Below, one piece after another: positions 12,503-22,615 of a stretch of 64,000 bases of DNA. A program made the position numbers and the translations under genes. The first letter of the stretch is position 1, and every line of letters begins with the position of its first letter. Below the pieces are notes generated by a model. The model searched no databases. It had not been told where the DNA came from and saw nothing but the letters and a program-made list of their open reading frames with translations. Source of the DNA: Actinomortierella ambigua (Eukaryota > Mortierellomycota > Mortierellomycetes > Mortierellales > Mortierellaceae); the NCBI GenBank assembly GCA_016098155.1, contig JAAAJB010000017.1:22067-86066 (forward strand), written 5' to 3'.

Positions 12503-12541
12503 ATTCCGAGAACGGAAAGCATTCCTTCCGAGAACGGAAAT
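12503..12541. promoter_or_regulatory. 22-bp-period direct repeat (2 units) upstream of ATPase copy 1
   Basis: Two copies of TTCCGAGAACGGAAA start at 12504 and 12526, 22 bp apart and about 420-460 bp upstream of the ATPase start codon. The same kind of unit with the same period occurs three times upstream of the paralogous gene (21860-21926), so it is either a conserved regulatory repeat or a repeat inherited with the duplication. Confidence 0.55.
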
Positions 12542-13329
12542 AAAAATACAGCTGTTAGGGCGAACACCAGCCAACGCTCAGGTGACGTGGTAGCACAGTG
12601 GCACAGCCCACGCGAAATTGCCACTCAGGTGAGATCATATTAAGCTTTTTTAGGTTTGGAGGGACGCACGAGCCCCTCACATTCCCAACAACGTGGAACA
12701 TGTACAGGATCAGGTCAAACATGTTTGAGTGTGAGCTTTCATAGACATACACTCTTCCCGCCCATCTCTTCTCCCCCCCCTGAAAAATGGACCTCTCTCC
12801 ATTTTGTGTTTTTCATTCTTGCCAATCAACTCTCCCTCCAGTTGTAGGCAAGCACGATGGTACGATGGTAGTCACTGTGTTATTCGAGGATTGCAGGATT
12901 ACAATAGACTCTAAAGGAGCCATTGACTCTTTCTTCTTTTTCAACAATTCAATTGATCTAAAGGTGAGATACACGACCATGTAGGCAGCTAACTCTCCAA
13001 GCCTGTGTTTCTCTTGGACAACTTTATGCTATTCTCTTCCGTTGCATTATAGATCTACCAGGTTGAGAGTGATTTCGCGGAGCAGTACTCCGTCTGGCAG
13101 AGAAGACTACCCTGCATGACAAAAAAATCTCCATCAGTCAAACCGAGCAAAATACCCATTCCCGACACAGGGAGGCAGTGACAATCAATAGCAATACAAG
13201 GCTATCGAGTCGTGTACTTGGAATGAGTACATTTAAATCCCTCAACGAGGAACAATCGATGGGCAAGTCTGATGTATAGTCAAGTTGTTCGGAGAAAAGC
13301 TTGTAATTGAATACTGGACTCGTTTGGAT

Positions 13330-14215
13330 TGTCTACCTTTGGGTATGTACTATCCTGACCAGGTCTCACCTTCTAGTGAGCCGTCGCGTTGTTTTCTACA
13401 CCCTGATGGACCATTCCCGACACGAAAAGGGCCAAGAAATCAGTCTGCTCATCGACATGGAAAAGGGGTAACACAGATCGCACCACGATCACCTCATCGC
13501 TACAATGACGAAGATGGGTTTCGATGTTGCCTTCAGCGAGCTCATCCATAGCCTCCTCTTCTAGACCAAAATCCAAATCAACGTGTACAGATATTAGTCA
13601 CAACCAATCCATCAACAACGAGGCTTTCGCCATGAAGACCCCCTATTTGCTTCTTATTTTCAACATTGGCCTCGAGTCACCTCTCCGAACCATCATGGCA
13701 GACGAAGACCTAGATGGAATCATGATACCGGGTCTAAACCACCCTGTAAAGACCCTCGCCTACGCCGGCGACATCCTTCTCATCTTACGCAACAATAGCG
13801 AATGGCAAAAGGCCAAATCGATCTTCCACTTGAAACGAGTTAGTGGCTTTTCCCTTCACCAACACACCACACGACGAACTCAGATCCACTCTTGCCGACG
13901 ACTCAGTGCACTGGTACGATGAACACACGAAAGACCTAGAAACGAACGAACCGTCCTTCCTTTGGTACGTTGGATATCTTGTCCCTATCTCCAGACAATA
14001 TAACAAAGCCTCCTTCTGTTCTACCACAAGACTCGTGCTCGTAGTCAACCTTTCCTCCTGCCCCCGTTGGACTCGACATTGCCGACTTCGCTGATACGAT
14101 GTTGCTCCTGTCAAAATCTACAATGTAAATCAGCTTAAGACAAAGCTCGCTCACATTGAACGACACCAGCAATATCAAAGAAGGGGAAGGAAACAATAGA
14201 TGTCAGGGTCATCTG
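13330..14215 (+). mobile_element. degenerate non-LTR (LINE) reverse transcriptase fragment
   Basis: Conceptual reading across three frames recovers LINE reverse-transcriptase blocks in order: ISLLIDMEKG (the DQEKAYDR block), ATMTKMGFDVAFSELIHSLL, then LLIFNIGLESPLRTIMADE (usually SPLLFNIALEPLLRTI), KTLAYAGDILLIL (catalytic YADD changed to YAGD), and AFPFTNTPHDELRSTLADD...WYVGYLVP (the post-RT W...YLGYP block). There are in-frame stops near 13473 and 13562 and frame changes near 13620 and 13840. The catalytic second Asp is retained but the first is Gly, so the enzyme is dead. No endonuclease domain, poly-A tail or target-site duplication was found. It sits in the transposon-rich spacer between the ATPase copies. 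Confidence 0.75.
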
Positions 14216-14926
14216 CCATGCTGATCACCAATAGTGATTATATAAGCACCCACAGACAAGTAAAGATATGACTATAGGGGATCAAAAGAGAGAAGGACAC
14301 ATCACAGTCGTTCACTTTAAGACACGAGCAACCAGTTCGTCGTGACCATGCGTGTTCATTATTTTCCCTCCTTTCCAAGTCTTCCCAAGGAAGCAACAAT
14401 CTGCGGGCACGAACACAAAGGGACGGGGCTACAGACTGAAGCATATCCGCTATGCGGTCACCTCCCCGATCAACGCGGCAGAGATGCGAATCCGTTGACC
14501 GCGCTCCATCTAAAGGAGGTATGAGCTGACATGACAGGACTTCCATCGCGGCTTATGCTTGTACTTTGTAGATTACCTTTAAGAGGTGCCGAAACCCTTG
14601 ACTAGAAAGTAGATCCGTCCATCACCGCCAAATGGGCATGATGTGGAAGTTGAAGTTGTGCAGACTGAATGGCTGGGTAGATAAGCAAAGATCCAAAGCA
14701 AGGAGATAAAAAGAATGGGTTCTTGAGAATCATTGCAGATTATTTATCCAGTTTCTTACAAGAATAACATTTCTCACTTCTCGCTCTGCCTTCAGTGCCG
14801 CATTCTCCCTAATGAGGTCTTCTTTTTTTCGAATAAACTCTTCTCGCTCCTTTCTGATCACCATCCTTTCCTGATCCATCTCTGCTCTGAATGCCATCCT
14901 TTCCTGATCCATCTCTGCTCTTAATG

Positions 14927-16098
14927 TCACCCTTTCCTGGTCCATCGCTGCTCTGCTGCCGCTCGTGCCGCGTCTAGTTCCTTTTGTAGGCGCTCCCAAG
15001 CATCTCCCGCTGTTCGGAGTAGCTTATCCATCAGCTCACGCTCCCTCTGTTCAATAGCGAGTTCCCGCCTTCTCAGGTCTGCCTTCGTCTCTTGCATGTG
15101 TTGGCGTGTCATCTGCTCAATCCTATCCATAACCGAAGAGACATCGCTGCCGTTTGCTCCATTGTGAACTTTTCGACGTTTGCTGGCTGGACCATCACTT
15201 GATCGTCCGATGGCGCCTCGTATCGACTGGGTCACTATTGTTATTACAAACAGAGGAGGGAGGTGAGAGAGGACGTTCTTGTTGAGAGAACATTTGACGT
15301 CTGGGTGAGGGAGGGGGGGGGGGAGGAAATAAAACGATTACCTGAAAGGTCGTCGGAATCGTCAACGTTCTCAATATCGCTGCTGTCCTCTTCCTCAGAC
15401 GACACTAAGAGGGTGGATTCCTGCGCCAGCCTTGTAATCTGTCGTGGAGCGGGTGGATTGGCTGCAAGGTTACCGCTGTAGACTTCATGGAGCCGGGTAT
15501 ACAGAGGGCATATCTCCAATTGCTTGAAGACGACATCGCTTCCCTGGTATGTCGAATTCAACTTGGCAGCCTCACGATACTTTGTCCTCGTATAAGCGAT
15601 CTTGGATTTCACCTGGACAGGCGTCCATTGAACATTGTGCACCGAATTCACCAGAGCAGCAATCTCCTTGTGTAGGTCCTTGGTCTTCTGGCCAGAGACC
15701 GGGTTCTTCTTGTACAGCCTCTCATGGTTAATTGGATCCGTTATCCAGTCAAAAAAAGTATCCATGCCTCTGTGTGTCCAAAACGCCGACGCCTTTGGTG
15801 CTGTGGATGCCAAAGACTCGGGAACAGGTGATGGCTCTGGTGGTTGATTGGCTCCAGCATCAACGAGCTGAGTCTCGATAGATTGCTGTCGTGGCCTAAT
15901 GTCAAGCAAGCGTTTGGACATTACGTGTGAAGGATGGTCCGGGATGGCTGAGATGGAGCGTGGATGGGCACACTGCTGCACAGGAGACGCAGCGGGAAGA
16001 AGGTATGGAGAGGGGGATAGAGGGGCAACACTACGTTCCCGGAACTGGGGATCGAAAGAATGGGTCGAGGCAGCGTTGAATTTCCGGATTCTTTGCAC
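14927..16098 (-). CDS. Myb/SANT-like (trihelix-type) DNA-binding protein with coiled coil, probably frameshifted
   Basis: Exons about 15342-16098 and 14927-15234 (minus), phase-1 intron 15235-15341. After an S/P/Q-rich N-terminus a ~90-residue helical region (MDTFFDWITDPINHERLYKK, WTPVQVKSKIAYTRTKYREA, CPLYTRLHEVYSG) has the spacing of Myb/SANT-like DNA-binding domains often found beside transposases in fungi. An acidic Ser-rich linker, a basic patch (SKRRKVH) and an E/R-rich coiled coil follow. The frame stops at 14927, but the +1 frame continues the coil through 14730 with three near-identical MDQER(M/V)xxRAE repeats, so a 1-nt frameshift near 14950 is likely. The start could instead be the ATG at 15921. 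Function uncertain: transposon-associated or a host regulator. Confidence 0.55.
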
Positions 16099-16744
16099 GT
16101 CCTATTGCATGAGGACACAGAGCCGATTGAAGGGAGAGAGGTGGTGCGTGTATGTAGAAAACTGTGGATGCGCTGCTACGAAGGATGTGAGGCGAGTGAC
16201 GGATACTGATTGACTGTTGCGGACAATGGACGACATAATGGACGACATAATGTGAGAATGTGAGTGGATAGAGAGAACACTTTGGACAATTTCTTCCATT
16301 ATTCAGTGGGCTCAGTCGGGGTGGACAGCCAATAATCTACATCCTTTTTGAACACTGTTCATCATTCCTTCGTTGAAGAGGATTCAGTTATTCACAGCAT
16401 GGCCAACATGAATTTACCATTGTGTCATTCCTTTTCCCCATTACTACAATTGCAAATATAGTTCTGCCTACCTAGACTCTGTCACTCAGCCCTGCCGTCG
16501 GGATGCTGTGGTTCCTCGTCGTCGTATGCCGTTGCACGCAGGCACCACTACAGCAATAGCCGCAGAGGCTCTTTCTCCTTTGGTAAAGTCCTCCTCACCT
16601 CCTTGATGCCGATGTCATCTGAGTCGTTTCGTCTGAGTTCTTCAGCGCAAAGCTCTTTTTTTTTTTCTTCACGTTCCCCTTTCGGGGCGTGGGTGAGAGT
16701 GTTTTATTTTACCAGATAGCTTCGTAAAAAATTTTGGTTAGGGG
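16099..16744. other. intergenic, no gene seen
   Basis: Spacer between the Myb/SANT-like gene and the foldback element. It contains a short tandem (GGACGACATAAT twice at 16227-16250) and a poly-T run. No supported gene. Confidence 0.5.
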
Positions 16745-17675
16745 TTTTACGGCTGGATCGTGAATCCTGCACAAGCCCTAGATGACAGGTACGGTAGCTT
16801 TCAGCGTTGAGAAAAGAGGATGCCGATCTCCAGCTAAGGCCTTCTGGATTGTTCTAGGAAAAGTGTAAAGCCTCGTTTGATGTGTATAGAGGAAAAGTGT
16901 TATGTAAAAAGTTTGAGGAGAAAAAGATGTGGGAGAGTGTCTTTGTGGGAAAACTCTTTTTATTTTTTATCATCTCCCTCTCCCTCCTCAGAAAGAATAT
17001 AATATCTTTTAGCTACTGAAGGCCTCTCTTGGTTAACGTGGGGGAAGTATATGTATCCTGATGCTCGAGGATGGAGGTGACCCGGGACGCCACTCGGCGA
17101 AGGTCGGCGAAAATGGGGTAAACTTGGCTCGGAGTAGCGGTCGGTCATGATCTGCCCTGGTTCTCTGTTCTATCAAAGCTCTGTGGGTTTCAAGCAGGGG
17201 GGGCGGGATAGCACAGAGAGCCAGGGCACGAGTTAATGGCCGCTGCTCCAGCGAACCAACTCTGCCTCACCTTCGCCGGGTCACTTCCTTCCTTGAGCAC
17301 CAAGATGCACTTCCCTCGTGTTGACCAGTGGAGGTCTTCCGTAGCCTGAGTGAAATTTTGTATTCTTTCTGAGGAGGGAGAGGAGAAGAAAGGAGGGTTG
17401 TCAACCAAGATTCTATCCCACATCTGTATGGGCGGTTTTTTTTTCTTCCCTTCAAACATACAAAGAGGTTGCTATAACACATTTTCTCTACACATATCAT
17501 TCGAGGTTTTCCATATTTTCCTCAACCAATATACCTCCAAGGCTTTATTACACTTTTCCTGGAACAACCTGAAAAGCTTTAGTTGGAGATCGACATCTTT
17601 CTCAACGCTGAAAGCTACCCTACTTTTCATCTTCGGGGGGACTTGTGCAATATTCACGATCCAGCCATAAAAATG
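16745..17675. repeat. ~0.93 kb foldback element: long imperfect inverted repeat, arms ~430-480 bp
   Basis: Left arm 16745-17175 and right arm 17200-17675 are reverse complements over nearly their whole length, with a centre near 17185. Outer ends pair (GGCTGGATCGTGAAT at 16751 with its complement ending near 17665). GGTAGCTTTCAGCGTTGAGA (from about 16792) pairs with 17595-17625, and CCCTCCTCAGAAAGAATA near 16983 pairs with about 17360-17380. GTGACCCGG and CTCTGTNCTATC pair close to the loop. Divergence between arms looks like roughly a quarter of positions plus indels. Both arms, read inward, carry remnants of the same protein-like frame, so this may be an inverted duplication of a gene fragment or a foldback/MITE-type element. 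No clear target-site duplication. Confidence 0.75.
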
Positions 17676-18359
17676 ATAAAATCCCTTAGTTCTTCAGCCA
17701 CAGGCTGTTTTCCCTCGATCCTTTTTATTTGACAACGTTCCTATATAATAAAACACACTTCGTCTTCCATCTCGTAACTCTTTGTTCCTCTCTGTATATT
17801 GTTGCCACCCAGATTCCTTCACACGGGGCGAGTTTTTACTACTTTTCTACTATTTTTCTACTATGGGGGTCTTTGCTAACTCCTCGAGGCGAGGGCGCAA
17901 GGTGGGAAAGCAGGTATGAGGAGGCGTAACCGGGCTGACTGTTCTGTGTACCTGGACCCGATCCTTCAGGTGGGACAAGGAGATAGACGCAGACTCCATC
18001 TAAATGGGACTCGATCCTGCAAGCTCAGATCTCGTAGTCTCATATATCTCAGTAGCAAGCAATCGACATCGTCGTGGCGAGGGGAGAGAATGACTCTATC
18101 GACAAAACTCGGTGGTGGATCTATTGCCGGAACTTTTAACGTGGTGGGTTCAACAGGTTAAACAGGGAGTGGGGAGCATATTACTTGTTGTTAACCATGA
18201 TCAAAGTTTATATGCGTCGTTAGGGTGGGCCAAATGTCCCATTGTGGGCGTGTCAATATTCTAGAAATTAGTGGTATCTGGAAGGGTTGGGGGTTGGATG
18301 AATCTACGTTAAAGTCTAGAGAAGGGTAAAGAGGTAGGAAAGGAGAAGCGATGCATGCC
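17676..18359. other. intergenic, no gene seen
   Basis: Spacer between the foldback element and the 3' end of ATPase copy 2. I see no domain-bearing frame or RNA gene. Confidence 0.5.
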
Positions 18360-21300
18360 TCAAGCCATGGTCCGGCGCTTGATAAGCTTGTAAAGCTCGA
18401 CAAAGGCCGTGTAAATAAAGAGCGAGGCAAAGACCAGACCCCACTCGTACGTGATGGCGAGGTGCTTAAACACATTCTTGTTCAGGCCAGGGATATAAAA
18501 GATAGGGATGAGGATTAACGTGCCGAGGACAATGGACAGCCACAGCGCCTTGTTGTGGTGCAGCGTCTTTAACCGGCTCCACGTCCAACCAGACTCACGG
18601 ATATCACGGCAATTGATCGCATGTGCCAAAATGAGAAGCGTCCCTGCTGCATAGCCAGCAGCACGGGCTCGGAAGACACCATCACAGCTTGGCGAGTAGC
18701 TGGTGTTACACCTGTAGCCCATCTCGCCGTCCTCAAAGACAAAGAGCACGATGATGAACGGCGCAAACTCCAAGATGGCCATCGACACACCATAGACAAC
18801 CATGTCCATAATCACCTCGAACGTAAACAGGCCTTGATCCGATGAACGTGGAGGCTCCTTCATGCTCATGGCGCTTGCGGGTTCAAGACCGAGACCAATG
18901 GCAGGAGGCGACGAGTAGCAAAGGTTCATAAACAGGATGGCGACAGTGCTGAGCGGGAAGACGGAATCACCTTCGCTGTCCTTGACAGCAAGGGCGGCGA
19001 GAAGGACAAGAATGGCGGCAATGTTTCCTGACATCAAATGTTGAATAAACTTTTGGATATTGTAGAACATGCGACGGCCCTCGGCAATGGCATCGACAAT
19101 CGTTGCAAAGTTGTCGTCCGTCAAGACAATGTCTGCTGCTTGCTTGGCCACATCCGAACCAGACTGACCCATCGCAATACCAACGTTGGCCGCCTTGAGC
19201 GAGGGAGAGTCGTTCACTCCATCACCAGTCATGGCCACAAATAGCTTACGACGATGAAGAGCAGCAATCATCTTGACCTTGGTGTTGGGAGAGCAGCGGG
19301 CCACAACGCGGGGAAGCTCCTCGAGAGCATCGATCTGCTCCTCCGTCATCGAGTCAAACATATCGGCGCTCATCACCATCGGGCTGGTCTTGACATTGGT
19401 GTCGGCTGGGATAATGGCCACCTCCTTGGCAATCGCAGCAGCCGTCGACGGGTGGTCTCCCGTCAACATGTGCACACGGATACCGGCTTCGTAGCAGCGC
19501 ATCACAGCTGGGAGCGACTCCTCACGGGGAGGATCGTAGATACCGACCAGACCAAGGAAGACCAGGTCCGACTCGACCTCCTCACGGTCAAGGCCGTGGA
19601 CGAGGTCGACACCAGGCGTAGGCGTGAACTTGCGGTACGACAGCGTGAGCACACGGAGACCTTGTTCGGCCAACGCATCAACGCTGTCCATGATCGTCGA
19701 CTTGAAGTCAGGCTGGACCGAATCGGCCTTCTCGTTCTCGAGAGGGATCTCCGACTCGCCATGGCGGTAGTGGCTGCAACGACCAATGACTCGCTCGGTC
19801 GCTCCCTTGGTGAAGATGAAGTACTCGCCAGAATCTGTCTTGTACAGGACCGACATACGCTTGACCGATGAATCAAAGGGGAACTCGGCAATGAGCTGGA
19901 AACCATTCTCGATCAACTCGGGCTTGGGAACACCGGCCTTGTAGGCAAGCACCTGGAGGGCAATCTCTGTTGGGTCACCGATGGCAGTCCATTCACCATG
20001 TGTCTCGGGATGGTTGGTCTTGCGGAGCTCAGCCATGTTGCAGAGGGCCGCGGCCTGGAGAGCTCGGAGGAGCTGATCGCTTCCGGAGGCAATGGTGACC
20101 TTCTCTTCTTGGATCTGAGGCTTGCTGTTCATTGTATGGCCCTGGTAAAAGATCTCACCCTCGGGGATGAAACCAGTACCAGAGACACGATAGAAACCGT
20201 CACCGGGGAACCACATGCGGACAGCAACCATCTTGGACTCGGTCAGCGTACCAGTCTATATGAAGACAGCAAGATAGAAATCAGACATGAGATTAGGATA
20301 CAAGTTACCAGGAAGACTATGATGATACCCAACGACACCCAAATATCTCTTGTTAGCCAATGAATGTACCTTATCAGAGCAAATGTTAGTAACGGCACCG
20401 AGACTCTCGAGACTAGAGAGGCGACGGACGATGGCCTTGGCGTGTGCCATGCGGCGAACACCAAAGGCCATGGTCAAAGTGACAATAGCCACCAACCCCT
20501 GTGGAATCATGGAGATGGCAACCGAGATGGCATAGATGGCAATCTCAGTGCTGTAGCGGAAGCTGTGCACACCAAAGACGATGATGACCGACACCACAGC
20601 CGCAACCATGATAAAGTAAGCAAGCTTGTTCAGACGCTTTTGAAGAGGAGTCTGCTCGTCGGTGTTCACGTTCATGAGGGTGGTAGCAATCTTGCCGATC
20701 TGGGTGGCCATACCGGTGCTGGTCACAATACCCTTGGCACGACCCTTGACCACCGTGGTCGAGGAGAAGACCATGTTCAGACGATCACCCAAGGGCTGTT
20801 CGGCACTCTTGATCTGATCGAGGTTCTTCTGGACAGGTAGCGACTCGCCAGTGAGGAGGGCTTCGTCGGTCTCGAGGTTGAAGACCTCAAAGAGTCGGCA
20901 ATCGGCACCGATGACATCGCCATCCTCAATGATCATGATGTCGCCCGGAACAACTTGGTTGTTGGGGACTAAAGTGCGGTTCTCGTCGCGGATGACTTGG
21001 GAAGTAGGCGAGGACATGTTGCGCAGGGCCTCCATGGTTTGTTCGGCGCTAAATTCTTGGTAGAAGCCAATGACGGCATTCGTAATGATGATAAACGAAA
21101 TCACACCTCCCTCTGCAAACTGGGATGTGGCGAAGGCGAGGGCCTGTGAAACAGATGAGGTGCGCAGTGATGGGCAAGGTGATACAAGGCAGGTAAATTA
21201 GAATGATGAGTTTATGCAACGTCGTGAGCGAGTGGAATCTATACAGATCGTGCGCACTCGATGGGACCATCGACTTACATTGGCAATGAGTAGGACGGCT

Positions 21301-21515
21301 ACAAGAGGATGGGCAATCTGGCGCCAAAGAACCTTGTACCACTTGACACCACCGTCGCCCTTGAGTTCGTTGGTGCCATAGCGGCGAAGGCGGGCCTCAG
21401 CCTCTTTAGTGGATAAGCCCTCGGCGATACTAGTGCTGAGCTGGGCCTCGGTCTCTGCGATGGTCAAGGTGTGATAGGGAACCTCCAACTGGACCTCAAC
21501 GATCGTTTTACCCAT
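18360..21515 (-). CDS. ENA-type (P-type IID) Na+/K+ transporting ATPase, copy 2 (968 aa)
   Basis: Exons 21279-21515, 20370-21143 and 18360-20255 (minus). Exon lengths (237, 774, 1896) are identical to copy 1, all phase 0, with intron 2 again splitting CSDK|TGTLT. The same P-type motifs are intact: LTGES, DKTGT across the splice, KGAT, MLTGD, TGDGVNDSP. Intron 1 differs in length (135 vs 185 nt) and sequence from copy 1, whereas intron 2 (114 vs 111 nt) is almost identical. Protein differences concentrate in exon 1 and in the C-terminal membrane half (for example KDSEGDSVFPLSTVAILF against KDNQNDSVFPLSAAAILF). The region from exon 3 start to about TGDGVND is nearly invariant. A functional cation pump of the same class as copy 1 is expected; substrate or expression may have diverged. 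Confidence 0.92.
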
Positions 21516-21597
21516 GGTAGGTGTGTATGTGAGTGAGTGAGTGACTGAGAATGAGGGAGAAAATGATGCTGTTGTAGAAAACGAGCGAACCATTTAT

Positions 21598-21735
21598 CTA
21601 TCACCGACAGAGTGGAGAGGAGTTGGAAGGACGTCGAAAGAGCATGAGATCACCGACAGAGTGGAATAAAGATGATGTAGAAGATACAGAGAGAGAGAGA
21701 GGAGGAGTTGGAAGGACGTAGAAAGAGAATGAGTG
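21598..21735. repeat. imperfect tandem duplication in the 5' flank of ATPase copy 2
   Basis: Two units each contain ATCACCGACAGAGTGGA and later GAGTTGGAAGGACGT(C/A)GAAAGAG. The second unit is longer because of a (GA)n insertion. A single related block (ATCAAAGACAGAGTGGA) lies at the equivalent place (~12177) upstream of copy 1, so this part of the flank was present before the duplication and then re-duplicated here. Confidence 0.7.
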
Positions 21736-21859
21736 AGAGGTACCGATATGGAGACCTTCAAGCTTTTGTGCACGATCATGTACAAAAGAAGTGTCAATAT
21801 GCATATCGCGAAACAGTTTAGCGTCATAGGCTGGTAAGTTCTACTTAAAGAACTTCGTT

Positions 21860-21926
21860 ATTCCAAGAATGGCAATCATTCTCCCCAAGAATGGCAATCA
21901 TCTTTCCCGAGAATAGTAACCATCCA
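21860..21926. promoter_or_regulatory. 22-bp-period direct repeat (3 units) upstream of ATPase copy 2
   Basis: Three units with cores CCAAGAATGGCAATCAT, CCAAGAATGGCAATCAT and CCGAGAATAGTAACCAT begin at 21863, 21885 and 21907, exactly 22 bp apart and about 345-410 bp upstream of the start codon. The matching pair upstream of copy 1 has the same period and the consensus YCCRAGAAYGGMAA. Confidence 0.6.
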
Positions 21927-22615
21927 GGTTGATTGAACCACCGTTCGGGTTTTTTGTGGCTGCACAACTTCATAAGCACCTCGGTACAACATGACTCAGG
22001 TCGCAGCGTTCAGTCAAAGTTTGCGCACGAGCCAAACGTTTAGATGTTTATCTAGCCTCAATGCTTAAGTGGGATTGTAACGGGCGTTCTAATTGCTTAC
22101 AAGTGGGAGAGTAGGCGACTGTATAGAAACATGGCAATGTGGTGTCGATGTCCCCCCCCCACACTCTATTTCCGACTCCATGAAAACCTTGATTTACCAG
22201 GCGACAACGCTGAAACGGTTTAGCGCCCGAAAGATCCCGTGGTACCAGGCTTCTGCGCACTTTACTTGAGAGTGACATAAGACTTTCATGTCGGGCTACT
22301 TGTCTACTTGTCCGGCATGCTCGATATATCTTTCTCTCATCTGCTGCATATTAGGCCTGCCTTGCACTTTGGACAACCTCTTCCTCTACAACGACACCCC
22401 CCCCCCCAAGCCTCACCTTTGACATTTTAAAGCGTTTCTGGGGTTGAATCCATCCAGAGATCCCAACGTGAATTGATTGAGCAAAAACTCAGTTGACCTG
22501 CCTTCCAAAAATGTATATATCTCGGTTTGGTTTGACTAAACCATGCCAACAACCACGAAAATCATTCACTCCATTTCAATATTCACATTGATCCCTGATT
22601 TCGTGCCAGCACCTA

